DNA of 64,000 nt, taken from assembly GCA_004020545.1 (NCBI GenBank), contig SAQE01000010.1, forward strand, positions 1 to 64,000, written 5' to 3'. Both the position numbers and the translations under genes were made by a program. Source of the DNA: Mesorhizobium sp. Its GTDB lineage: Bacteria > Pseudomonadota > Alphaproteobacteria > Rhizobiales > Rhizobiaceae. Shown piece by piece: positions 17,627 through 25,804 of the stretch. The notes below the pieces were generated by a model. It searched no databases, was not told where the DNA came from, and saw only the letters and a list, made by a program, of their open reading frames with translations. Numbering within the stretch: the first letter of the stretch is position 1; the number at the start of each line of letters is the position of its first letter.

Positions 17627-18034
17627 GACATTTATCCCATCGACCGTTGACTAGAGAACCTGGCAATCCAAACGGCAGTCGACGCTTTTTCTGGACTCGT
17701 AGAATCCAATGAGAGTTGAATGACGCCGCAAATTAGTTGGGCATCATCCACCGATTCCAAGTTTTGTCAAAGCTGTTGTTCTGACTTTGTTCGCGTTTTC
17801 CGGTGGTAAGGTTGGCGGGCGAACCTCTTCCTCATGCAGGCAGAATGCTCGTCGAAGCACATCTGCAGATCGCCGACTATGCTCTGCCGCAGTTCTAGGC
17901 CGCCTGTGCGACTCTCGAAGCACAGACCATGAACACGAGGATAGGGGCTGGCATGATGCCGACGACGCATTTTTGATCTTGCATGTCTGGAAATCAGACA
18001 TTATGCTCTGACTACGTCCTAGAAAGACACGGCG
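17627..18034. other. Intergenic region, nothing recognised
   Basis: Divergent promoter space between a minus-strand hypothetical and the plus-strand carrier-like/XRE genes. Short frames in both directions lack conserved features. Confidence 0.35.
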
Positions 18035-18379
18035 ATGGCCACCGACACGCTCGTCACTCCGTTCGCCAAGACCGCGCCATTCCCTCTGGCAGCGGTAGAA
18101 GCCAAATTGCGCGACGAGCTGATCGAAGCCGTGAAGATAGAGGCGTCGATTAGAGGCATATCGCTGCCTGTCGCGTCGGCACAGATATCCAAGGCGGCCG
18201 TTCATGTGGACTCGCTGGTGGTCGTTTCCATTCTCTGCGCCGTTGAGCCGCTCATCGGCTTTGAGTTGCCTGAAAGCGTTGTGCGCGCCGGCGGGTACAC
18301 GTCGGTGGAAAGCGCGCTCGGACATCTAATGCCGGGTTTGGAAAAAGAGTGGGCCAAGAAGAAAGGAGCGAAGCCATGA
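18035..18379 (+). CDS. Acyl-carrier-protein-like small protein (DSL motif)
   Basis: 114 residues. The second half reads VHVDSLVVVSILCAVEPLIG followed by FELPESVVRAGGYTSVESAL, which mirrors the phosphopantetheine-site region of carrier proteins (D-S-L with candidate Ser at residue 60, then hydrophobic helix II and a helix-III-like segment). It is longer at the N-terminus than usual carrier proteins. It overlaps the XRE gene start (ATGA), so the two are translationally coupled. Whether Ser60 is really modified is unknown. Confidence 0.6.
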   Translation: MATDTLVTPFAKTAPFPLAAVEAKLRDELIEAVKIEASIRGISLPVASAQISKAAVHVDSLVVVSILCAVEPLIGFELPESVVRAGGYTSVESALGHLMPGLEKEWAKKKGAKP

Positions 18380-18747
18380 GCGATCTCGCACTTCATCAGG
18401 ACAGCGATGACGAGGCTCGCCGCAGCCTGGGCGATCGGCTACGCGAAGCTCGCAAGTATCTGGGTCTCAAGCAGGAGGAAGTCGCGACCTATTTGAAGAT
18501 CCCACGAACGGCTCTCACGGACATTGAGAATGGTCAACGCCGCGTTGAAGCGATAGAGCTCGCGCGCCTCGCCAAGCTGTACCGTCAGCCCGTCGGATAC
18601 TTTACTGGGGAAGACGCTGCTGCGAGCTTGCCGATCGACGTAGCACATCTCGCGCGTAAGGCTGCCGACCTCTCCGAGCAGGATCGTGACGAGCTTGGGC
18701 GCTTCGCCGAATACCTGCGCGCCCGATCGGGCGCCGCGCGAGGCTGA
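18376..18747 (+). CDS. XRE-family helix-turn-helix regulator
   Basis: 123 residues. HTH at about residues 18-72 (LGDRLREARKYLGLKQEEVA, then IPRTALTDIENGQRRVEAIE), with a short C-terminal linker. GGAG precedes the start. It overlaps the carrier-like gene upstream and lies 3 nt before an ImmA/IrrE-type fragment. XRE/ImmA pairs are usually regulator/antirepressor-protease or toxin-antitoxin-like modules. Confidence 0.85.
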   Translation: MSDLALHQDSDDEARRSLGDRLREARKYLGLKQEEVATYLKIPRTALTDIENGQRRVEAIELARLAKLYRQPVGYFTGEDAAASLPIDVAHLARKAADLSEQDRDELGRFAEYLRARSGAARG

Positions 18748-18750
18748 TCG

Positions 18751-18939
18751 ATGGTGGCTGTGGATTATCAAGGCGCAGTCCGCGCTGGCACGATGGCCGC
18801 AGCGCGGTTGCATCAGCAACTTGACCTGCGCCAGGAGATTGAGGCGGTGGGCGGCAATGTCGACGTCTTTGCCGCTATTCATACGCTCGACTTGCCGCTC
18901 CTCGTGCGCCCTCTTCAGGGGCTCCTCGGCGCTTATCTG
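18751..18939 (+). pseudogene. ImmA/IrrE metallopeptidase, N-terminal stub
   Basis: The first 60 or so residues (MVAVDYQGAVRAGTMAAARL, then GGNVDVFAAIHTLDLPLLVR and LQGLLGAYL) are the usual start of an ImmA/IrrE-family protein. The HEXXH metalloprotease core that should follow is missing: the sequence runs into the 3' end of the opposing ScpB-like gene at about 18939. A deletion or recombination joint is therefore placed here. Confidence 0.7.
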
Positions 18940-19610
18940 AGCGAGCCTGGACCAGGTAACCCCGGGATGATGCCGCCGGCGAGCAGCTTTTCCTTCGACA
19001 ACAGCCCGGCGTCCTCGAGCGCCTCGAAATCCGGCAGCTGGCGCAGCGTGTCGAACCCGAACTGCGACAGGAAAGTCTTGGTCGTCACATAGGTGTAGGG
19101 CGCCCCCGGCTGCGGGCTGCGCGGCCCCGAAGCGATGAGCTCCTGCGCGCGCAGCATGCCGATCAGATCGCGCGACACCTCCTTGCCGAAGAAGCTCAAC
19201 AGCTCGCCACGCGTGATCGGCTGGAAATAGGCGATGCACATCAGCACAAGAGCCTCCGACTGCGACAGTTCTTTTGTGCCCTGCTCCGCGGCTGTTCCAA
19301 AGGCGGCGTGGATGACGTCGCCAAAGGCTTTCTTCGTCCGGTGCTGCCAGCCGCCGGCGACCGCGACCAGCTCATAAGGGCGGCCGGCGAGCTCGGCGCG
19401 AATGTCGTCGATGATCAGGTCGATGTTGCAGTTTCTTCCCACCACCCGCGCGAGGACACTACGTATGACCGGTTCGCTGGCGGCAAAGATCACCGCTTCG
19501 ACGCGACCCATCCACTCGCGCCAGCGCAGTTCTGGCGGCAGGTGCTCGAGCTCGGTATCAAGCAACGCCGGCTGCTCGTTCAGCTTGCGGCGGGCGGACG
19601 CTTGGCTCAT
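18933..19610 (-). CDS. ScpB-like (SMC-Scp complex subunit B) protein
   Basis: 225 residues. Paired winged-helix wording typical of ScpB: WMGRVEAVIFAASEPVIRSV at the start, then LSQSEALVLMCIAYFQPITR and LIGMLRAQELIA with a YVTTKTFLSQFGF strand. ScpB with ScpA and SMC organises chromosomes. Plasmid/ICE-borne rhizobial copies like this lack a partner ScpA and may act on the element itself (inference). The start at 19610 (MSQASARRK) is chosen although the frame stays open upstream to 19781. The C-terminus abuts the truncated ImmA stub and may itself be altered. Confidence 0.75.
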   Translation of the reverse strand: MSQASARRKLNEQPALLDTELEHLPPELRWREWMGRVEAVIFAASEPVIRSVLARVVGRNCNIDLIIDDIRAELAGRPYELVAVAGGWQHRTKKAFGDVIHAAFGTAAEQGTKELSQSEALVLMCIAYFQPITRGELLSFFGKEVSRDLIGMLRAQELIASGPRSPQPGAPYTYVTTKTFLSQFGFDTLRQLPDFEALEDAGLLSKEKLLAGGIIPGLPGPGSLR

Positions 19611-20222
19611 CGCTACAGCCCAAAAAGCCGGAAGGTTGGACGGCCCGACAGCTCTCGCACGGCCTCGAGTAGGAAATCCTGCGCGGCCGGCAGTTAGTTC
19701 GAGCGTTTCGCCCTGCCATCGAAAGGCCTCAAGCGCCCCGCACTTTATCAGGCCACGCCCCAAACGCCTTGGCGCAGACAAATAGCGCTCTCAATCAACG
19801 GCTTGCAGCAATTTGTCCAGCGCAGTAGGCTGCAATTCCAAGCACATGCTCGGGACGGTGCGGTATACGCACGGCTCATCGTGGAGCACCAACGTCCGGC
19901 TTAGAATTCCTTTCCCTGCGTCGGACGCGGGAGGTTGTGCTTGTCTCGAAATCTTTATCCTCATCTTGCCCATTGTGTGCTTGGGCAATCGCTTTGCGCC
20001 CAAACAAGTGAAACTGTCGAAAGTTCGATAGTTCAACACGCGGCCGAACTTTACGGCAGTGATGCCCCTACCGCTGTAGCGTTCTGCGCTCTTGAGGCGT
20101 GGTTCGAAGACAAGAAGGACGAGTACAGCTTGTGGCTTCGGGTCTTTCGGCGCCTGCGCAATTAGGCTTGCGCCTGCTGGTGACCGAGTTCGGAACCCTG
20201 CTCGATGTGAGTGGTCCAGGCG
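19611..20222. other. Gene-poor stretch with a coding relic
   Basis: A plus-strand frame at about 20013-20165 reads SSIVQHAAELYGSDAPTAVA followed by FCALEAWFEDKKDEYSLWLR. It looks like the remainder of a small conserved rhizobial protein but lacks a good start or ribosome site. Nothing else recognisable. Confidence 0.4.
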
Positions 20223-20930
20223 TCAAGCCAAAGGGGGATCGCCAAACGGCACCTCAGCAGCGAGCGCATATCCATGCGAGCGTACTGTTCGGATCAGATC
20301 CGGTCCAAACTTCTTGAGCGCCCTGCGTATGTGGCCCATGTGGATATCGACTGTCCTCGGTTCGACTTCAGCTTCCCGCGACCAGCACGCAGCAATCAAC
20401 GCATCGCGGGACTGAACGATCTCGGGATTCTTGAGAAGGTGCCTCAGAAGCCGAAACTGCAAGGCCGTCAGCGGCACATCATGACCGCTCCGGCGCACCT
20501 TCACAGTTGTCGAGTTCATCTCCAGATCGGCAAATCGCAACAAGGTTTCGGCGGGTCTGGAGCCGCCTTTCGACACCACTGCTTCTACTCGCAGGCGGCG
20601 AAGGAATTGGATGAGGCGAGATGGGTTGAACGGCCGTGTCAGGACGAGATCCACATCGGCCGCCCCATTGCCGAATCCCGCTGTCGCGGCGGACTGGTTT
20701 GAAAGCACAATGAAGCTGATTTGCGGATGTTTGGCCCTGAGCGCATACAGATCCACGCGAATTGCGGAGCTGTCGATGACGACCGCTCTGACACCATCAT
20801 TGGAAACCAATTTCAGGAGGTCATCTGCTCCGCCAGCGAGTGAAGCGACGAAACCTTCAGTTGCCAGGACGTGCTGGAGAAGCAGGAACAGTTGCGCATC
20901 GCGAGAATAGATCAGTATGCGAAATTCCAT
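20223..20930 (-). CDS. OmpR-type orphan response regulator with degenerate receiver (second copy)
   Basis: 235 residues starting MEFRILIYSRDAQLFLLLQH. The receiver-like domain again lacks the acidic pair (IYSRD) but keeps an Asp at the acceptor strand (AVVIDSS). The C-terminal winged helix is intact (LTALQFRLLRHLLKNPEIVQ, then TVDIHMGHIRRALKKFGPDL and IRTVRSHGYAL). Both regulators share the unusual segment LATEGF in the receiver, so they look like diverged paralogues. It lies 14 nt behind the SDR gene on the same strand and is probably the last gene of that operon. Confidence 0.85.
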   Translation of the reverse strand: MEFRILIYSRDAQLFLLLQHVLATEGFVASLAGGADDLLKLVSNDGVRAVVIDSSAIRVDLYALRAKHPQISFIVLSNQSAATAGFGNGAADVDLVLTRPFNPSRLIQFLRRLRVEAVVSKGGSRPAETLLRFADLEMNSTTVKVRRSGHDVPLTALQFRLLRHLLKNPEIVQSRDALIAACWSREAEVEPRTVDIHMGHIRRALKKFGPDLIRTVRSHGYALAAEVPFGDPPLA

Positions 20931-20944
20931 CCTGCCCTCCGGCC

Positions 20945-21718
20945 TCACAGCGGAGCAAACTCTCCGCCGTTGACGTCCAGGGTCGCGCCGTTGATGAAAC
21001 CGGCGCTATCGGAAACGAGGAAGCGAATTGCGGCAGCGACGTCGTCGGGCTTGCCGAGGCGCCCGACCGGAATGCGGGCAAGCGCCGCCCTATTGGTGTC
21101 GCTGTCGGGCGGTCCAGCCATGTCAGTGGCGATGCGCCCTGGCGCCACGAGATTGACGGTGATATCCCGGCCCGCAGTGTTAGCAACGAGCACCCTGGTC
21201 AAGCCGGAGAGCGCCGACTTCGAGGTGACGTAAGCGGCCCCAGCGATCCTGGGAATGGCGCGGCCGGCAATAGAGCCCACCAGCACGATGCGACCGAATC
21301 CTCGTTCGAGCATGTGTGGCAGGACCGCCTGGCAGCACAGCATCGCACCGGTGACATTGACGGCCTGCACCAACTGCCATTCCTCAGCCGAGACCTCGAC
21401 AAAAGGCGTTGCACCGCGAGGTCCTTTGGGTGAAATGCCCGCGCTGTAGACGAGGATGTCCGGCATTGACCAAAGGCCCGCCAACTCGTCGAAGAACCTC
21501 AGTATCTGGGAGCGTTCCGTCACATCGACGGTGTGGGCAAAAATGTTCCCGGCACGAGCGTGCACCGACAGCTTCTCTTTTGCCGATTCAACATGCTCAG
21601 AACTTTGACCGAAGAAGGCGACTTTGATGTTCTCATCAAGCAGGCTCGAAACAGTCGCCAGGCCAATACCCGAGCTGCCGCCAGCCACGACGGCAACGCG
21701 TTGAGGAAGATGCGTCAT
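20945..21718 (-). CDS. Short-chain dehydrogenase/reductase
   Basis: 257 residues of classical SDR: cofactor loop GGSSGIG at residues 13-19, and the catalytic triad Ser149 (LVGSIAG), Tyr163 and Lys167 (YVTSK). The NNAG motif is varied to YSAG (residues 91-94). Oxidises or reduces a carbonyl/hydroxyl with NAD(P)(H). Its start overlaps the stop of the ThDP enzyme (ATGA), giving tight coupling in the aminotransferase-ThDP-SDR operon. The product of the preceding ThDP step is the natural candidate substrate. Confidence 0.9.
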   Translation of the reverse strand: MTHLPQRVAVVAGGSSGIGLATVSSLLDENIKVAFFGQSSEHVESAKEKLSVHARAGNIFAHTVDVTERSQILRFFDELAGLWSMPDILVYSAGISPKGPRGATPFVEVSAEEWQLVQAVNVTGAMLCCQAVLPHMLERGFGRIVLVGSIAGRAIPRIAGAAYVTSKSALSGLTRVLVANTAGRDITVNLVAPGRIATDMAGPPDSDTNRAALARIPVGRLGKPDDVAAAIRFLVSDSAGFINGATLDVNGGEFAPL

Positions 21719-23430
21719 GCCGCCTTGTCCATCTCTGCAAACAGGGACAAGGGCGGATGAGCGTCCGGGTCCGTCATTACCTCGATGAGAAGGGGTCCAC
21801 TACCCTCGATCCCGCGTCTCAAGGCCGGGGCGAGCTCTGCTGGATCATCTACGCGCACCGAAGGGCAGCCACAGGCTTTCGCTAAGCCGGCATGATCCAC
21901 CGCCGAGAAATGGCAAGCGGAGGTGTAGGCGCCGAACTTCACCGTCTCGGCGTCACGCTGAAAGCCAAGTATTCCATTGTTGAGAACGATGATCGTAACC
22001 GGCAGATTCATGCGCACCATTGTCTCGAGTTCCGCCCAGCTGTGCGCAAAACCGCCGTCTCCGACGACCGCAACGACCGGACGATCGGGATGAGCAGCCT
22101 TGGCGCCCAACGCCAGCGGCAATCCCCAGCCCAGTCCGGCCAAGCCACGCGGTGTGATGAACCGCGCGCCGACGCGCGGTGCGCGCAACTGCCCAAGGAC
22201 CCACATCGAAGAATAGCTGGCATCCGCGACGATCGTGATGTCCCTTTCCAGAAATCGCTGTAGCCCCGCCATGATGCGTTCGGGCCGGATCGGCGACTGG
22301 GGCGATGTCCGTCGAGGTTCACATGCAAGCTCGAACTGCTCCCAGAAGGCGGCGATCTTTGCCTCGACCACGGGGCGCGAGACCATTCGTTGCGTCAGGT
22401 CGCTCTTCGAAAGCGCCTGCCGCAAGGCGGCCAGTGTCTCGGCTGCGTCGCCGACCAGACGGGTTGCCTCATAGTTGCGGCCCACTTCCGTCGGGTCGAT
22501 ATCGATATGGACAATGCTGGCTGCCTTCGGAATTTGGCGCCAACTATCGGTGCCGTTCTGGTTGGTCCGTGTGCCGACAAGCACGACGAGATCGGCCTCC
22601 TGCATGAGTCGCCGGCTGTAGAAACCTAGCGAGCACGGTCCAACCAGCGCGCCCAGGACTCCGGCCGACAGCGGATGGCGTTCGCTGACAGCGCCTTTTC
22701 CCATATTGGTCGTGAAGACAGGGATGCTTGCCTCTTCTTGAAGGCGCGCCAGTTCCTCTGCCGCTCGGCTGCAATGGATGCCGCCGCCGGCAACAATCAC
22801 CGGCGAGCGCGCGCTGGCTATCTTTGCGGCGACCGGCCACAGATCGATGTCCGATGGTCTCGAGTGATCGAGCGGCCAGCGCCCCAGGCAGCTTGCGCGA
22901 GGCCGGCCTTGCTCGACCGCCGGCGATCGAAGCAAATCGGCAGGCAGAAGCAGGGCGACCGGACCGGACCGGCCGGATGTGGCGGCGGTAAACGCCGCAT
23001 CGACGTAGTCGTCTACCCGTTCCGCGACGTTGAGGCGCCTGACCCATTTCGTGCAAGACTGAAACAGGGCAATCTGATCGAAATCCTGGAAAGCATTGCG
23101 ATCGGTCTGGTCGCGTTCGACATCCTGGACGAGCGCTACAACAGGAATGCTTGCCTTGAGGCATTCGGCCAATGGCGCGACGAGCAGGGCAGCCGCAGGG
23201 CCGTTTTGTGCCGCAACCACACCGACCTTGCCGGACAGCCGCGCGTAGCCATCAGACATTGCGCCACCCATGTTCTCCTGCCGATAAGCGATTTGGCGAA
23301 TGCCCCGCGCTTCGGCCGCGAGGATGACGGCCGAGGGCAAACTCTGGGCAAAGATCATTTCCACACCGTGCCGCTTCAGCGCGTCTGCGATCCGATCAGC
23401 AACGGTGGCTTTTGTGAGAGCCGATTGCAT
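21715..23430 (-). CDS. ThDP-dependent enzyme of the acetolactate synthase family
   Basis: 571 residues with three domains. The N-terminal PYR domain carries the catalytic Glu52 (YRQENMGGAMSDGYA), followed by a central FAD/nucleotide-like domain (IVAGGGIHCSRAAEELARLQ). The C-terminal PP domain has the ThDP motif GDGGFAHSWAELETM...IVLNN. The family includes acetolactate synthase, glyoxylate carboligase, sulfoacetaldehyde acetyltransferase and 2-oxoacid decarboxylases. No regulatory subunit is nearby, so a role in valine synthesis is unlikely. It probably decarboxylates or ligates a 2-oxoacid made by the upstream aminotransferase (inference). It overlaps the aminotransferase stop by 1-3 nt. Confidence 0.9.
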   Translation of the reverse strand: MQSALTKATVADRIADALKRHGVEMIFAQSLPSAVILAAEARGIRQIAYRQENMGGAMSDGYARLSGKVGVVAAQNGPAAALLVAPLAECLKASIPVVALVQDVERDQTDRNAFQDFDQIALFQSCTKWVRRLNVAERVDDYVDAAFTAATSGRSGPVALLLPADLLRSPAVEQGRPRASCLGRWPLDHSRPSDIDLWPVAAKIASARSPVIVAGGGIHCSRAAEELARLQEEASIPVFTTNMGKGAVSERHPLSAGVLGALVGPCSLGFYSRRLMQEADLVVLVGTRTNQNGTDSWRQIPKAASIVHIDIDPTEVGRNYEATRLVGDAAETLAALRQALSKSDLTQRMVSRPVVEAKIAAFWEQFELACEPRRTSPQSPIRPERIMAGLQRFLERDITIVADASYSSMWVLGQLRAPRVGARFITPRGLAGLGWGLPLALGAKAAHPDRPVVAVVGDGGFAHSWAELETMVRMNLPVTIIVLNNGILGFQRDAETVKFGAYTSACHFSAVDHAGLAKACGCPSVRVDDPAELAPALRRGIEGSGPLLIEVMTDPDAHPPLSLFAEMDKAA

Positions 23431-24785
23431 TATTGCTTGTCTCCATCGCTTGGCTCATGTTGAGCAAGGAAATCATCGAAAACGGCGATAACCCGGTCCA
23501 TCTCCGCGGCCGTCATGGGTGTCGAAAGGCAGGCAGCTGCGCCGAACGGCAACAGGATTCCGTGGGTGAGGAAATGTCTGCTCAAAGCGCGCATGATTGC
23601 CACTTCCTGCGCCGACATCTGAGCTGACCGGTAGGTCGCCGGCACCTCCTTCTTTGGATGAATGCGGAACAACGACGCGGCTCCAGAGACCGAAAACGGC
23701 GCGCCCCTTTCTGAGATCGCCTGCGTCAAACCATTTCGCAGCCGATCGCCCAGATCCTCCAAACGGTCGAAGGCATCGGGCGTCAAAGCTTCCATCGCGA
23801 TCCGGCCAGCGATCATCGAAACAGGATTCGCGGAAAAGGTACCGCCCTGTGAGACGAGCGGCGCATTCTCGTCTGTGCCGAAGACGGCCATGACGTCGGC
23901 CCGGCCGCCGATGGCGCCGATGGGAAAGCCGCCGCCGATGATCTTGCCGGCGGCGACCAGGTCGGGTTCCAGTCCGTAGCGCGCCGAGGCGCCGGCAAAG
24001 CCCTGGCGCAAGTTGAGAACTTCGTCGGCAACGATGAGAATGCCGTGCTTGCGCGCCGTTGCGGTAAGTGCCGCAACGAAGTCGGTGGATGGGTGCAGGA
24101 GCCCCGCTCGACTTGGCATCGGATCCACCAGGATGGCGGCGATGTCAGCCGCTATCGGATCAATGGCCGCTTCGAGGCCCGAGACGTCGTTGAAATCAAG
24201 GACGATCACGCTGTCGGCAATCGCCTTGGGCGCACCCGTATAGCCGAGCTTCGGCAGGCGCCTTCCCGATACCCCACTCTCCCCGACGCCGTTCTGGCCA
24301 GCCTCGGCCCAATCGTAGGCTCCATGGTAGGCGCCTTCGAAGCGGACGATCGATGAGCGTCCGGTGAACGCGCGCGCGGCCTTCAGCGCATACATCACCG
24401 CTTCGGTGCCGCTGTTTACAAAGCGCACATGCTCGACAGCAGGGATGCGCGACACCAAAAGTTCGGCGAGCGCGATTTCGTGCTCCATGGGATTGGCGAA
24501 ACACGTGCCCTGCCGCAGCACGTCACCGATGGCTTCGACCACGGGGCCAAAGCCATGTCCGTGGACCAACGTGGTGAAATTGTTGTTGAGATCGAGGAGC
24601 CGATTGCCGTCGACATCAACAACATAGGCGCCCTCGCCTCTCTCCAGATAAATGGGCAGCGGATCTTTCTCGATAGTCGCCCGTGTAACGCCCGCAGGGA
24701 ACACCCGCTGGCCACGGCGATAGAGTTTGGACGATCGGGCACGATCAGGCGCCGGCCTTCCCGTATTGGCGTTTTGCGTGAGCAT
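23430..24785 (-). CDS. Class III aminotransferase (GSA aminomutase-like)
   Basis: 451 residues. PLP-lysine motif AAGKIIGGGFPIGAIGG with Lys about residue 281, the N-terminal LYRRGQRVFPAGVTR, and RFVNSGTEAVMYALKAARAF. The family resembles glutamate-1-semialdehyde aminomutase and related transaminases. Heme synthesis is improbable in this catabolic-looking setting; amino-group transfer from an imported amine or amino acid is more likely (inference). The start at 24785 (MLTQNANTG) is preferred over a TTG inside the operator at 24851. First gene of a four-gene minus-strand operon with a GntR-type palindrome 54 nt upstream. Confidence 0.9.
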   Translation of the reverse strand: MLTQNANTGRPAPDRARSSKLYRRGQRVFPAGVTRATIEKDPLPIYLERGEGAYVVDVDGNRLLDLNNNFTTLVHGHGFGPVVEAIGDVLRQGTCFANPMEHEIALAELLVSRIPAVEHVRFVNSGTEAVMYALKAARAFTGRSSIVRFEGAYHGAYDWAEAGQNGVGESGVSGRRLPKLGYTGAPKAIADSVIVLDFNDVSGLEAAIDPIAADIAAILVDPMPSRAGLLHPSTDFVAALTATARKHGILIVADEVLNLRQGFAGASARYGLEPDLVAAGKIIGGGFPIGAIGGRADVMAVFGTDENAPLVSQGGTFSANPVSMIAGRIAMEALTPDAFDRLEDLGDRLRNGLTQAISERGAPFSVSGAASLFRIHPKKEVPATYRSAQMSAQEVAIMRALSRHFLTHGILLPFGAAACLSTPMTAAEMDRVIAVFDDFLAQHEPSDGDKQ

Positions 24786-24838
24786 GGTTGGAACTTTCCG
24801 TGGGAATTCAGGGTCCGCCTTCGTGCGAACTTCGCAAG

Positions 24839-24852
24839 TTTGTTGCAACAAA
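24839..24852. promoter_or_regulatory. GntR-type operator (perfect palindrome) before aminotransferase operon
   Basis: TTTGTTGCAACAAA, identical to 13395-13408. A further half-site (GTGCAACAAAAAT) follows at 24872-24884. Placed between the end of gntR and the start of the aminotransferase, where it would overlap the promoter. Confidence 0.7.
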
Positions 24853-24883
24853 ATTGCGACACGTCAAGTCCGTGCAACAAAAA

Positions 24884-25570
24884 TCAGGCGCGAGCGGAGC
24901 GCCTGGCCGCGAGCCGTAACAGCCGATAACCGTCGCGAATGTCGTTTTCGAAGGCCGCCCGCAAGGCAGCACCGTCTCGCTCGGCAAGTGCCTCCATGGC
25001 CATCTGATGGTTTCGAACGCCATATCTTTCTTGGGCGAACTCGGGATAGAGGTTGTAGAGCGACGGCCCAACCCGCAGCCACAGGCTTTCGATCATCGCC
25101 ACCAGATGCGGCAGACCGGCCATCTCATAGACGTGAAAGTGAAATTCCTTGTTGTGCCATAGCGCCTCGCCATAATTGCCGGCATCGAGAGCCGCGTTGA
25201 TCCTGCCTTGAATTTCATCAAGCAGTTCAACGTGTTGCTCTGATCCGAAAGGCGCAGCCTTCTCGGAAGCCAGCCCCTCCAAGGCAATCCTTATCGTGGT
25301 CAGCTCTTTCAAGTCCTGTTCACCCAGGACAGGGACGATGACGGTCTTGGGCCCCGCGTAGACCAGCGCGCCTTCGCTTGTCAGGCGGTTGATGGCATCG
25401 CGCGCCGGCGTCGAGCTCACTCCCAAATCCTCGGCGACGGCGCGAACCGTCATTTTGTATCCGGGCCGGTATTTGCCGCGGATCAGGCGCTCTTTCATTT
25501 CCCGATAGGCGGCATCCCCCAAGCTAGCGGCCTGCCCGCCAGTGCCAGCCGCGATCTTCAGATCCAGCAC
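24884..25570 (-). CDS. GntR-family (FCD subfamily) transcriptional regulator
   Basis: 228 residues. The N-terminal winged helix (AAYREMKERLIRGKYRPGYK, then VRAVAEDLGVSSTPARDAIN) is followed by an all-helical FCD ligand domain with the metal-binding His pattern (FHFHVYEMAG and RNHQMAMEAL). The GTG at 25570 is chosen because upstream in-frame sequence runs through operator-like DNA. Divergent from the ABC importer operon. Members sense carboxylates or amines and usually repress; the TTGTTGCAACAA palindromes nearby are the likely targets. Confidence 0.88.
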   Translation of the reverse strand: MLDLKIAAGTGGQAASLGDAAYREMKERLIRGKYRPGYKMTVRAVAEDLGVSSTPARDAINRLTSEGALVYAGPKTVIVPVLGEQDLKELTTIRIALEGLASEKAAPFGSEQHVELLDEIQGRINAALDAGNYGEALWHNKEFHFHVYEMAGLPHLVAMIESLWLRVGPSLYNLYPEFAQERYGVRNHQMAMEALAERDGAALRAAFENDIRDGYRLLRLAARRSARA

Positions 25571-25601
25571 GATTCCATCCAATCTCTGTTGACAGTCCCC
25601 A

Positions 25602-25657
25602 TTTTTGATGCAACAAAAATATTGTATGAAGTTTTTGCAAAGAGATTGTCGCATCAA
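25602..25657. promoter_or_regulatory. Divergent gntR/ABC-importer control region with two operator copies
   Basis: TTTTTGATGCAACAAAAAT at 25602-25620 and ATTGTCGCATCAA at 25645-25657 are imperfect versions of the 14-bp palindrome. They lie between gntR (minus) and the importer operon (plus), so they may give autoregulation and control of uptake together. Confidence 0.65.
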
Positions 25658-25804
25658 CTTCTTTTTTAGCAGCGCTCCCGGCGTCTGTCACGAGCAGCAA
25701 GACCCGGGTTCCAGGTGGCCGAGGCGCTGTATCTCGAAGTGCCGCGCCCGGTAGCGGGCCCTGACGCAACGCCGGACCCTACGCCACCAACAGAGGAGGC
25801 AGCA

